From Eutreptiella sp. 'Long Island Sound 2002' (Eukaryota > Euglenozoa > Euglenophyceae > Eutreptiales > Eutreptiaceae): a DNA stretch of 64,000 nt. A program made the translations under genes and the position numbers. Numbering within the stretch: position 1 is the first letter of the stretch; each line of letters starts with the position of its first letter. Of the stretch, positions 43,881-53,896 are shown piece after piece. Under the pieces are notes generated by a model. The model saw nothing but the letters and a program-made list of their open reading frames with translations. It had not been told where the DNA came from and ran no database searches. Where the stretch lies: NCBI GenBank assembly GCA_964036045.1, contig OZ038389.1, forward strand, positions 63,502,359 through 63,566,358. Reading direction: 5' to 3'.

Positions 43881-44636
43881 CACATAGCCCCCAAGCCGGA
43901 ACCCCATCAGACCCCGGACTGGGTACCAGAGGACGCCCCCTATACCTCACACGACAGAGCATACCATTACCCCAACCCCATCAAACATGTCGCCCGCGTG
44001 CTCGGAGACACGGGCAGCCGAGCGCACATTAAAGAGCTCAAGGAGAAGCTGAAAGTTCCCCTCTACAGCTCGGCGCTACGCCCAACGTGCATCCCAGCCC
44101 ACCTGCAGAAACGACGCATCCAGCTGCTCAGGGAGGAACTGCCACTCCTCACCAGGGTCGCCCGTTGTCTCTCCCGCAAACACATCCACGTCCCCGAGGA
44201 ACACACCCGCTGCCCATGCAACCACACCACCCCGGAAAACTGGGAACACTTCAAGATATGCCCCCTCCATACAGGCAGGGACACACTAGTGGGCTGGTTC
44301 CCGGCAGAAGCCCTACAGCAACACGAAGGCTGGCTGACCCACAGCCACGCACACCAGGCCACCGAACACCTTTTCAGGGATACCCTTATCAAGGAGGCCA
44401 CTATGAGAGGGGCAGTGACACAGGCCCTGCAACGACACCTCAGAAAACACGCGGAGGACCCGATGGGTGCAGCAGCGCAGCTCAAGCTCGAGGCAGTCCG
44501 CAGGGCAGCGGCCCAAATGGTACACCGCAAGCTCCTCCTGTTGACACACACGGAGCAACTCACCAACCCCACCGCCAGGGAACACATGCTACGTCTCATC
44601 CATTACCATGCTGTGCATGACACAGAGGTCCACTAA
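43881..44636 (+). pseudogene. LINE3a zinc-binding C-terminal tail
   Basis: In frame with RNase H after its TAA. The protein contains KHVARVLGDTG, LLREELPLLTRVARCLSRKH and the zinc-binding pattern CPCNHTTPENWEHFKICPLH (C-x-C...H...C), which resembles the zinc-binding tail of many LINE reverse transcriptases. A long helical C-terminus follows (LQRHLRKHAEDPMG, REHMLRLIHYHAVHD). It is intact from 43998 to the TAA at 44634-44636. Confidence 0.75.
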
Positions 44637-44798
44637 CCTGCTCCGCATCCCACACAACCCCCCCGAAATCTGCGTCCACAGGCCTCCAAGACACCACCAG
44701 AGCACTCCAGAAGAACACCCGCCCCAAGACCCCCCCGCCGCAACCACCCGTGACACCCCGGTACGAGCAGCGGACACCGAACCGCACGCCCTCACGCA

Positions 44799-46562
44799 TT
44801 GCAGGAGCCCAGCCCAGCCGAGCCCGGAAGGCGGAGAGCGCAGCCCCGCGCCTCCCCCGCCCACAGCTGCCGACCTGATCGGCCCGCCGGGCCGCCAGGT
44901 CACGGCCAGGCCCCTCAAGCCACCCGCCCCCTACCCCCAGCCCGAGGACATGCCCTCCATCCTGCCCGCAGTGGCCGCGGTGGACGCCGCCGTGGCCCAC
45001 AAAGCCGCACCTGCCCGCATGACAGCGCGACCCACATCCCCAAAAAACCACCACTTCCTCCTCGTCCTCATCCTCATCAATCTCCTCCACCACCTTCGCC
45101 GACCCCCCCCCCCGCGGACCGCATCCACAAAGCCACGACCAAGGCCAAAGCTGCAGCCGCACGCCAAGCTGCTAAAGGCCCCGCGACCCCCACACAGGCA
45201 GCCCCGGCACCCCAGCACCACACCGCGAACCCCCCCAACCCAGCACAGGTGCCCTCGCACCTCCGAGACTGGGTTCTCCTCGACCTCGAACCGGACCCCA
45301 ACCCAAAACACGACCCCAAACCAAAACCGGACCCCAAACAAGAACAGCGCCCGCAACAACACAACCACCACCACCACCAACAACATCACCAACACGACCC
45401 CACACAGCCTGAGAAATCACAAAAGGCACGACGGCAACAGAAGCGGCCCCGCCCTGACACAAACCCTAACCCAAACCAAGGCCACGACCCCGCACCGACC
45501 GCATCCTGAGCCCCCCTCCCCCCAGCGGGAACCGCCACCACGTAGGCGGCCACACAACAAGACCCCGTCCAAACCCTCGTCAACATCCCCATCTCCAAGC
45601 GCCCCATCATCCAGCCCCCGCAAACCACCACCGCCACCTGCCAGACCGACCCGGGGACATGGGATCCCTCGACCTCAGTCGGCGTCAAGCCTGGCCCCCG
45701 ACCCGCCCCCACTACCCACCAAGCCGTACAGCCCCAAGGGCTGCAAACAATACCCGACCCCCAAGCCCCAACGGAACGCCAAGGGATCCTGGCGGCATAC
45801 TCGCAGCACCATCACCACCACGACCAGCGCCACCGCCACCAGCGCCCCCACCACCACCACCACCACCACCACCACTACCAATGCCCACCACCCTAGCCCA
45901 CCGCGCCACATCCCTGCGTGCACGAGCAGCACCAGCGCATAGGATGGCAGCACCACCAACCAGGCGCTCCACCCCACTACCCCGCCTACCACCAGGGACC
46001 GCCCCCCCCCCTACCAAGAAGAATATCCACCCGGCCACCAGGTCCCCGCCGAAGGGGCCTTCGGGGCCCAGCCCCACCCGAGACAACAACCCGACCCGTA
46101 CCACCAACCGCCACCGCCGCCACAGCCCGACGCGGCAGATCCATGGAGGGTGGGGGACCCCCCCCCCCCCCCCCCCCAGTACCAGGCGGCACCACGCGAG
46201 GTCCCCCAGGCCTGCCGACGCCTCCTGACTGGCCCGACTCGCCCCGCGACGAGGCCCGATCCCACAAACGGAGGCGCTCCCGCTCCTCCCCCGCGCGGCT
46301 CACCCACCCACGGCTCCTACGCTACCCACAGCGCAACCGCGACTCACCCGCTCACTCGCACCGCTTTTGCTCCCGGAGGCGCCGCCATGACCCCCCAGGG
46401 CCCCGCTTCCGCTTCCCCGAGGCACAGGCCCCCAGGGAAGGCAACCCCGCGGACACCCACCAGACCCAGCGGGCCAAAAGACTCACCCGGACCCCCGCAA
46501 TGCAGCCTAAACGAGCCATACCGCACCTGACCGCGCCCCTCGGCCACCAGCCAGCCACATAA
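44799..46562 (+). pseudogene. LINE3a Pro/His-rich and RS-rich protein, 3' of the RT
   Basis: The path runs over about three frames. First 44799-45509, with HKATTKAKAAAARQAAKG, SHLRDWVLLDLEPDPNP, a Lys/Gln/His run (EQRPQQHNHHHHQQHHQHD) and RRQQKRPRP. After a stop comes the Pro-rich part, with RIGWQHHQPGAPPHYPAYHQ near 45,930. The RS-like part near 46,200 (PPDWPDSPRDEARSHKRRRS) follows. Two other LINE3 copies preserve the same order, so the protein was under constraint before decay. It may bind RNA in the LINE particle (inference). Alternatively it is the ORF1 of a second element fused downstream. Confidence 0.55.
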
Positions 46563-48020
46563 CCTTCACCCGTGTCCCACACCAGAAAGCGGGCCAGTCT
46601 AACCAGCGCCGACCCACGTCACGCCAGAACCGCAGTGAAAAGGGCCCACCACACACCACGGCACAGCGAAGCACGGCACAACACGAGGCAATACGGCATA
46701 CCGCACCGCAGCGCACCGCCGTGCAACGCACCACGACAAGGCACCCCACAGCACGACACAGCACAGCACAACACAGCGCGGCACATCAAAGCATGGCGCA
46801 GCCCGCCACGCCACAGCAAGACACACGACGGCAAGACACGGCGCGGCACGGCACGACAGAGCAGAGCGTACCGCAACCCAGCACAGACCAGCAGAGCACA
46901 GCACGGCAAAGCACAGCACAACACAGCATGGCGCACCAAAGCACGTCACAGCACAAAAGCAAGGGACACTAACCGTGTGTCTAACCCGAGCAACCCGCCT
47001 CACACCACGGAAAGGAAGGAAACGCGCCCACAACCGTGGGACAACACCACACCGGCCCGCCACGCATGGGCTAGAGGCCGCCGGACGCCCGTGAGTAAAC
47101 CCCCCCGCCCAACGACGGCAGGCGGCCCGCAAAAACCGCCACCAGAAAGTTACCACCGGCACCGCAAAGGCGGGGGGACACGGACAACCCCGCCCCCCTT
47201 TGACCCAAGACCTCCCAAGACTGGCTGGCGCAACCGCCCAGCCGGCAAAGCCAGAACCTAGTCCGACGGGACAGGCCGCCAGGCCAAGCGTGTACATAAC
47301 CCACCCAACCCATGGGTCCGGAGCACGGCCGGCAGCCAACTGCAGCACCAACAGCAACCCGGTTAGCCACACCGAATGCCGACCAGGGCGTGCACCAGTC
47401 CAGGGAAGGCAGAGGGAGGAACAGCCAAACCCCCCCCCCAAAAAAAACCAAAAAACACGGAAGGGGGGGAACCCCCGCCGAACCACGAACGCGCGCCCAC
47501 CGGAAAAGAAAGGGGGGGGGGCGAGAGACAGTCACACAACCGCAAAGCCGCACACCCATTCCACAAGCGGAGGGCAACCCCCCCAGCCAGGCAACACCAA
47601 AGGCGACACCAACGGGGCCCCCCAAAAGAACACCAGAGAAACACCCTGCCAAACCCGGTGACACCCAGCCAAAAGCAGAGGCCAACCAGGACCACACGAC
47701 GGCCGAAGGGCTGGAGCAAAGGACAATCCGGACACGCCGGGGCACACCCCACCGGAGAAGTGGCGGGCCACCGCCCACAAAAAAAAAACAGACGCAACCC
47801 AAACAAAAGGGGAAGGGGGGACGGAGACCAAGGGGCCCAAGACCGGAACGGGCGGCAGCGAACACCACAGAGCCAGTACACGACCGAGAACCACACACCC
47901 CCCCCCCTCGCAGCCAGAAGAAAGAAAGGGGGGGGGAGGAACCCCGCCAACGGCGACCCCCGCGCAACCCCACGCCAAAGGCAGCCCCACCAAGGGATGG
48001 CGGGAAATAGACAGGGCGCG
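46563..48020 (+). other. LINE3a 3' region, non-coding
   Basis: Degenerate CACAGCACGACAC repeats at 46,640-46,950 are followed by sequence homologous to LINE3b (AAGCAAGGGACACTAACCG at about 46,958, matching 26,392 and 32,304), a C8-10/A-run tract near 47,430 and G-runs at 47,512. The long frames on both strands reflect the bias and are not supported. Confidence 0.65.
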
Positions 48021-48320
48021 CGCAAGAGGGCACATGCCCCAACTCCCCAACCAGAGAAGCAGGGGGCAGGAAAAACCCAAACCCACACACACACACCACG
48101 AACCCAAGATGGGAATGGCGGAGCGCAGCCGATTCCTGTATCCAAGCACACACGCCCTAGACCCCAGCCAAGAGTGGCGGGGTTACCGCGAAACCAAACC
48201 CCAAATGCGCGCACCACGAACCCCAGCCAGAAATGGCGGGGCAAAGCCGAAACCCGAGCCCAAACACGCGCACCCTAGACCCCAGCCAGGAATGGCGGAG
48301 TCACCGCGGAACCCAGACCC
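48020..48320. repeat. Degenerate minisatellite in LINE3a 3' region
   Basis: Four to five units with CCCAGCCAGGAATGGCGG-like cores, about 60 bp apart, correspond to 33,310-33,960 of LINE3b. The following 390 bp (48,330-48,720) also match LINE3b (33,960-34,330). Confidence 0.75.
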
Positions 48321-48809
48321 AAACACAAACACCACACAACAATAGGAAACCCAGTGTCCATAGCCCGGGCACTGAGGCAGACCGTGCCATGCAGGTGACC
48401 CGGCCAAACAAGATCCGGAGACCGGGGGTATTGCTGCATCCTAAGGCTTGCGCTGCTTTGGGACCCGAGGCGAAGTGTGCGACACCAAAGCACCCCGGAA
48501 CCCCAGTACCAAGAACATGCATGCATGCCTTGGGAACAGGATACGCCGAGAAGTCCGGTGAACCCCTGGGGTTCCGCCCAAAGGAGGGGACTTGCGCAAG
48601 CAGGGGGGCACACCCTTCTGGCTAGACAAGTACGTCTCGCGGGCGGCAATCAGCCCTCCCTGTGATGCCCGGGGCCGCTTTGATGGGGGCCACCAGTCAG
48701 GTCTAGCGGGATGTAAGCTGCCTCTTCTCTTCAAGCGCGGAGCCTCTTCCTGTTCGTTACAGCGGCAACGCCAGCGGGAACCATGGGGTGCCTCTCCACG
48801 ACTGAGTGC

Positions 48810-48829
48810 ACCTACCTACCTACCTACCT
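48810..48829 (+). repeat. (ACCT)5 3' tail of LINE3a
   Basis: Five ACCT units are followed at once by TGCGCTTGCGG, the start of the right 533-bp duplicate. Confidence 0.92.
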
Positions 48830-49362
48830 TGCGCTTGCGGTGCACACTCCAACACCAGGCCGAGGACGCCCCCGGTTCTGCCTCTATCCGGCGGCAGAAC
48901 AGGCGCCGGTTGCGCAGGACAAGATTGCTGCGGCTGCGAGAGGAAACTATGAAACAACGGTCTGCGGGAAAGATGCTTGAAACATGGCGTTGGATGGAGA
49001 ACCGGCAGGTTCGCGTCTGGATCAACAATTGCTATCCTTAGCAGTATGGAATGCATGCAACGACGCAGGATCAGTTGCAAAACTGCACAGAGCTTTGCGT
49101 CGTTGAGATTCTGTGCAGGTCGCCGTATTTCAGAGGACACCCAACCATAGATCTGCTCATCAACAGCATCGGCAGTGTGGCTGCAGCGCTTGTCAGAATG
49201 AAACGGAGCTTTCCCGGGATCGTGACGGATCTGGGCCTGCTTGCGGACAGACCAGTAAGTTTTTGGAGGCGCTGGACACTGACATAATTATTCTGACTGC
49301 AAATCTGGCGGACGGTGCTGATTCTGTGAGTCCCGTTGTGATGGCCAAATTGATCGACAACC
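48830..49362. repeat. Right copy of 533-bp duplication flanking LINE3a
   Basis: It matches 36965-37497 over its whole length. Beyond 49362 the gene continues (PVTVLVIYAEVSPMWDALAP), whereas the left copy is replaced there by LINE3a. Confidence 0.92.
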
Positions 49363-49477
49363 CCGTGACTGTGCTTGTGATCTACGCCGAGGTGTCGCCC
49401 ATGTGGGACGCCCTGGCACCAGTTCTGGAGACACCTTGAATTGCGGAGAGGGATTACTGGTATGAGAAAGTGCAAGT

Positions 49478-50251
49478 GTGTTACTGGCTACCAGGTATAG
49501 GCAAGACGGGAAAAGGCTGAATTCAAGTGAAAGCACTGGTTCTGGTGGCCGGTGTGGAGATCAAGAAAAAGGTGTGTACAACCCTTTTGGATTGCGATGC
49601 CTCGCAATGCCTTTGACATCACGCTACTCCTCATCGCAGATCCCACCATACATCGGCTTTGGTCGCCGCGAACGTGATGAACCAGGGTTCATGCCCCTTG
49701 TCCCCCATACGTGGCTGGCAATGCTGATGGGGAACAAAGACCGCTCGGACAACGTCATGCTCCTCAATCGCGATGTGCACATGGCACTGAAAGTGGCAGC
49801 TTTGAATGATCCTCGACTAGTTTGTTCTCTGCAGTTGACCAAACAAAAGCGATCAGACTGGGCACGGAGCTGCCATCACGAGGTGAGGCAGCGTGTGCAG
49901 GCAGGAGTTGACCAGACCAGGTTGGCGCAGTGCGGGCTCTGGATCGGGTTCGTTATGCCAATGTGGGTCGAGGACGAGAATGTGGGGTATGCCCGTCTGG
50001 ACGTGTCGACTGCAGAGGAAGCAAGTCAACATGCCAATGCACAAGTCGCAGACAAGGACTTGGAGGATCTTGAGGACGATGACGAAGACCTGGTGCTGAC
50101 AGGATCTGACCGGCAATTTCCTCGGAAGTCAACGCAGGTTCGGCCGTTCCAGGCTGGTGATGTAGATGCAGAGGAGCTGGAGGCAAACCAGGCGCCAAAG
50201 CCGGAAACACTCAAGACCAAGGCAGCCGCAGAGCCGAAGCAGACGACCTGA
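49478..50251 (+). CDS. 3' exon of the gene inside the TIR element, hypothetical
   Basis: A 257-codon frame. The clearly protein-like part starts at about residue 45 (SRYSSSQIPPYIGFGRRERD, EPGFMPLVPHTWLAMLMGN, DNVMLLNRDVHMALKVAALN, GLWIGFVMPMWVEDENVGYA). It is followed by an acidic segment (KDLEDLEDDDEDLVLTG) and a Lys/Ala-rich end. A class B palindrome lies inside the frame at 49591-49608, so translation may begin after it. The order of globular part then acidic tail echoes the gene in the 19.5-21.2 kb TIR element, though the sequences are not alike. No known domain. Confidence 0.5.
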   Translation: MLLATRYRQDGKRLNSSESTGSGGRCGDQEKGVYNPFGLRCLAMPLTSRYSSSQIPPYIGFGRRERDEPGFMPLVPHTWLAMLMGNKDRSDNVMLLNRDVHMALKVAALNDPRLVCSLQLTKQKRSDWARSCHHEVRQRVQAGVDQTRLAQCGLWIGFVMPMWVEDENVGYARLDVSTAEEASQHANAQVADKDLEDLEDDDEDLVLTGSDRQFPRKSTQVRPFQAGDVDAEELEANQAPKPETLKTKAAAEPKQTT

Positions 50252-50680
50252 ACGCAACCTCTTGGGATGAAGAGGACGCTGAGCCTTCCGGATCCGAGAA
50301 CAGTAGTCGGCTCCACGTCGAGAAGTAACATGTTGGCAGCGGGATGGAAGAAGAAGAAGAAGCCCTAAAGGCGTTGGTGGCGCTGCAGCCCTGTTCTTCC
50401 TGATAAGTTGTCTCCCATGGCGAGGTCTTGCATTCGCAGATTGGGCAACTCGCTATTTCTGCTGTTTTTTTTAAAAGAATCATCTGGAGATGATGATTAT
50501 ATTAACTCTAAGGCAGCAGTCAGTATTGCGAGGCCTCGCATTCCTAACGCCTCACGTGTCGACACACACAATGTATTGATACTCTGTATTCTCTTTTTGC
50601 TTGTTTCTGTGTGACCCAAAAGCTGTGTGTAATTGCAAAGAATTACGTTGATTCATGTCTCGTATTGCGAGGCCTCACAA
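49591..50680. repeat. Three class B palindromes toward the right TIR
   Basis: ATTGCGATGCCTCGCAAT (one mismatch) lies at 49591-49608, ATTGCGAGGCCTCGCATT at 50525-50542 and ATTGCGAGGCCTCACAA at 50664-50680. Confidence 0.88.
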
Positions 50681-51024
50681 CACGAATAGGAAAATGTTAT
50701 ATTTTTCCAGCATTTTGGAAACCCCCGGCGTAAAAGTTGGATTTTCAAATGTGCATGAAAAAAACAAGGTGAGGACAACAACAAAAAGCAACTTTTTATA
50801 GCCCGAAAACCCCCGAAATATGGTGCTTTTTACGGAATAGTCGGGAAAATGGCAAAAGTTGTGAGAGCTTTTTTGGAGGAAAATCATGCATTTGTTTGGA
50901 TAATTGGGGCAAAAAACTGAGTAGTCAAATTTTGTGGTTAAAAAAAGTAGGTAAATCGGGCAAATTACCTGTACAAAATTTGCAAACATCCCGGTACAAA
51001 AGTGTACCTGCTTCGGCCGCCTAA

Positions 51025-51333
51025 ATGGTGACTGCACTTCGAGAACGTGCAGACGTTGGCACGAATTTGTTCGCGCTGTTCAGACCAAGAAGATCAAGGT
51101 TTTGGAAGCATGTGCACAGTGATGATTGGCAAAAACAAGCGCAGTGGAACTTGCCGAAGCACGCACATAGTGAGAATTCTCCAAGACTAGCCCAGTGGAA
51201 CGGGCCGAAGCACATACAGAGTGAGGAGTTGTCGAAAAAAGCCGATTGGAACTTGCCGAAGCACATCCAGACCGAGGGTTTGCCTAGACTAGCGCACTGG
51301 AGTTGGCCGAAACAAAGTCAACGGGAAGAGTAG
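51025..51333 (+). CDS. ORF with 17-residue tandem repeats
   Basis: A 102-codon frame has about five tandem units of 51 bp. Successive units read KHVHSDDWQKQAQWNLP, KHAHSENSPRLAQWNGP, KHIQSEELSKKADWNLP and KHIQTEGLPRLAHWSWP, then a partial KQSQREE. The multiple-of-three period and conserved W, P, KH and E positions favour real coding on this strand, but the opposite strand is also open. It begins 2 bp outside the right TIR, so the element may have inserted at or near its 5' end. Function unknown. Confidence 0.45.
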   Translation: MVTALRERADVGTNLFALFRPRRSRFWKHVHSDDWQKQAQWNLPKHAHSENSPRLAQWNGPKHIQSEELSKKADWNLPKHIQTEGLPRLAHWSWPKQSQREE

Positions 51334-53689
51334 AAACGAATTGAACAAAGCGTGCAACAACCAAGTGAGGAAGGGTATGTGCCAACGCGTTCTGAGAAGC
51401 GAGAGAAAGAAGTGTCCAAGCCGTACGACATCGGCAAGCAGCATCAACGTTCTCGGAGCCATTGGAGGCCTTGACACCCTCATGCAAGCTTCGAAGAGGG
51501 CACGATGATAGAAAGACGGCACTGATGTGCCCAACGTGTGAGTCCTCGGGTCAGGTCGTAAGTAACAAAGACAAAGACGACGCGACAAACCTGTTCTTGG
51601 TATAGGTCTTGTGCTTTTCCGTCTGGTTGTCAAGTGTACAGCGCTGGACGAGCACTTTGTTTTTTGTGCTCTTAAAGCGCTCAGAGCGCTCTATGTTAAC
51701 TGTCGTGAGCGCTACTACAAGTGTAGGCGCTGTTTGTGCATTTTCGCGCCCTGTAAGCGCGCTGTTTTGCCAGAAAATTGCCTGGCACAGTGTGGAGCCT
51801 GTTTGGCTGCATGTATGCAGGATCTCATTTAGATTCCGTGGCATGTACATTTTCAGTATGTCAACGAGGTCTTTTTTGGCCTCTTCTTGGGCGCCAAGCG
51901 CCTTGTGTGGAGACACAGACAAGTGCCTTTGCTTTCCTTTTCGTTGTGGATACTTTTTTGCATCTCCAATGAGCAGTCGTGGGGTACACCCTGCTTGACA
52001 CTTTGAGTGACCTCTAGTTTACTCAGTTTTTCACCGTTGTTTTGCTTTGCACCTGCGTGCTTGTGAGCAGACTGTCTTTTTTGTTTTTCAACTGCTTTCC
52101 CTTTGAGAAAAAAAGCGGAGGAGTTTTCTTTTGTTTTAGTATTTTAATACTAATTGTTTTGGCAGTAGCCATGGCACTCCTAGTCTTGCGCCATGGCACT
52201 TGACAGTTGAACACCGCAGATCAGGATATGGGTATAGGTATAAAGGTCTTGAAGACCACCGCCTCAGTGCTGATTGTGAGGCACGTGTTGCGATGACAGA
52301 AAGCCCTTTGTAGGGGTTTACCTATCTATGGCACCATGGAATTCTGGTGCTGTGGTGCTGCGCTTAGATAGTAGCCTTTTTACCTGGAATGGGTAGAAAG
52401 AGGCAGATCACAGGCATCTACAAGTGTATACTATTGTAAGTTTAAAGCCTGCAGGTTTCATTTTTTTTGTCCGGTCAGAGCCACCCTTGGGAGGATAGTT
52501 CTGAGCCTGGGGAGGGAGTGTAAAACGTCGCAGGCTCATTTTTAAGCCAAAGCGGTTTCACACCCGGCCAAAGCAGTGCTTTTTGACGCACCCAAACGGT
52601 CTTGCCTGACCTTGGGTTGTTATGGTTCAGCCACCCTGGGTCAGGCCCTGTGTGGGCTTTGGGGAGGAGTGTGAAGGCGAGGACAAGCCCGAAATGCTGT
52701 ATTTTCTATTGGATGCGGTTTGTTATGTTTTTTGCTATTTTTGTACTCAGGTATCGTGTTTGGGAGGTGGCTGTACTGACACTTGTATGTGACATAACCC
52801 CATATATTTTGCTGGTGTGCGATGCTGAGCAGATGCCGCCTTTTGGGCACTATAAATCACGCGTGCGCACCGAATTGTGCATTATTGTCTTGCGGAAAAG
52901 CACTGATTTTGAACCATAAAATTAGCTAGTTTTGTAGGAATTTAGTATGTGGTTGCATGCATTCTGGTTGTCATGATCGTGCATTGTTCTAGTATGCAAA
53001 GGGGTTGTTAATATCTCAACAGTATTTGGAATGTCTCCTAAGAATTAAGTTCAGATTTGTTGTGTTTGGAGTTCTTGCACGTTGAGGGCGAGTTGAAGGA
53101 GTTTTACTTAAAAAGTTCAACAATACGACCTGAAATCAAGCACGCAAAAGAAAAAACTGCGTTTTGTAATGAATGGTAGCATATGGCAGCATATGGCAGC
53201 ATATACTTTCAATGCAGGTTCGTCAATAAAATGTGAGTTTTTATAACGTGTGGAAGCTTTTTGAATTGTACTGCCGCTTCAATTTCCGGACAGGGACACA
53301 GCCCTCATTCATTCTTCAAAACCATAAGTACAGATGTGCTCGGCTTGCCCCAACACAAAGTGAGGGAGCGTAGCCACGACTGAATCTCAGATCTCGCCCT
53401 GTCATGGTTTGGTAGGGCTGCAGAGAGCAAGGTTGCCTTGGCGTGCGTCCAGAGGGAGCCAGATTAGTTGCAGAGAGAGGGCAGGGAATGCATTAAGCAA
53501 CTACAGTAGAGAAGGCATAGGTAGGAACACTTGTTGGGGACGAATCAGCCGGAGCTTACTCTGTCGTTCAGAAACTGGTGGGTGCATGATGTCGGGAACA
53601 GCTGGTGTGGGGGTCTGAGGCCGAGGACTGTGCCTCGTATGTCGAGTCAGAGGAAAGGGTAACCATGGTTGGATCCCGGGTCAGGGGAC
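51334..53689. other. AT-rich intergenic DNA, no gene seen
   Basis: Short frames only, none with a recognised motif. Noted features are a direct repeat GCCATGGCACT at about 52,168 and 52,191, a near-palindrome GCACCATGGAATTCTGGTGC at about 52,331-52,350, and GCATATGGCA triplication near 53,170-53,200. The stretch from about 53,400 may include the 3' untranslated end of LINE2b. Confidence 0.45.
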
Positions 53690-53896
53690 TGCAGTGAGAA
53701 AGTCGGTGATGCGCCGGTTGTCGTTTTTGGTGTCAGGGCGGGGGGGCGGGAGCCACGGATCTAGGGGCGAAGGTGTCCCTGCGGGTTCGCTGCGCTGGTT
53801 GGTCATTTGGATCCGCTTTTCGCTTTTTTTGAGGGGGTCGGGGACGTATAGGGTTTTTACATTCGTGTGTCCGGGATTTCTTCGGCGGGGGGGCTT

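Larger units (their letters stand above)
37498..48829 (+). mobile_element. LINE3a: GC-rich non-LTR retrotransposon, near full length, decayed
   Basis: The order on the plus strand is a proline-rich/CxxC segment, an AT-rich insert, endonuclease, RT, a linker with CxxC, RNase H, a zinc-binding tail, a Pro/His/RS-rich protein, a long GC-rich 3' region with a minisatellite, and (ACCT)5. Frame changes and stops occur in every domain, and two RT catalytic aspartates are replaced. It lies inside the TIR element, between two 533-bp duplicates that start and stop at its ends. Confidence 0.88.
35836..51023. mobile_element. TIR DNA element split by LINE3a
   Basis: The left end (35836-35865) starts TTAGGCGGCCGAAACAGGTA and the reverse complement of the right end (50994-51023) starts TTAGGCGGCCGAAGCAGGTA; both continue CACTTTTGTA, 30 bp with one mismatch. 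TA at 35837-35838 and 51022-51023 could be the target duplication. Without LINE3a and its flanking duplicate the element would be about 3.3 kb. Class B palindromes lie near both ends. It carries an unrecognised gene and no transposase that I can identify. Confidence 0.72.
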
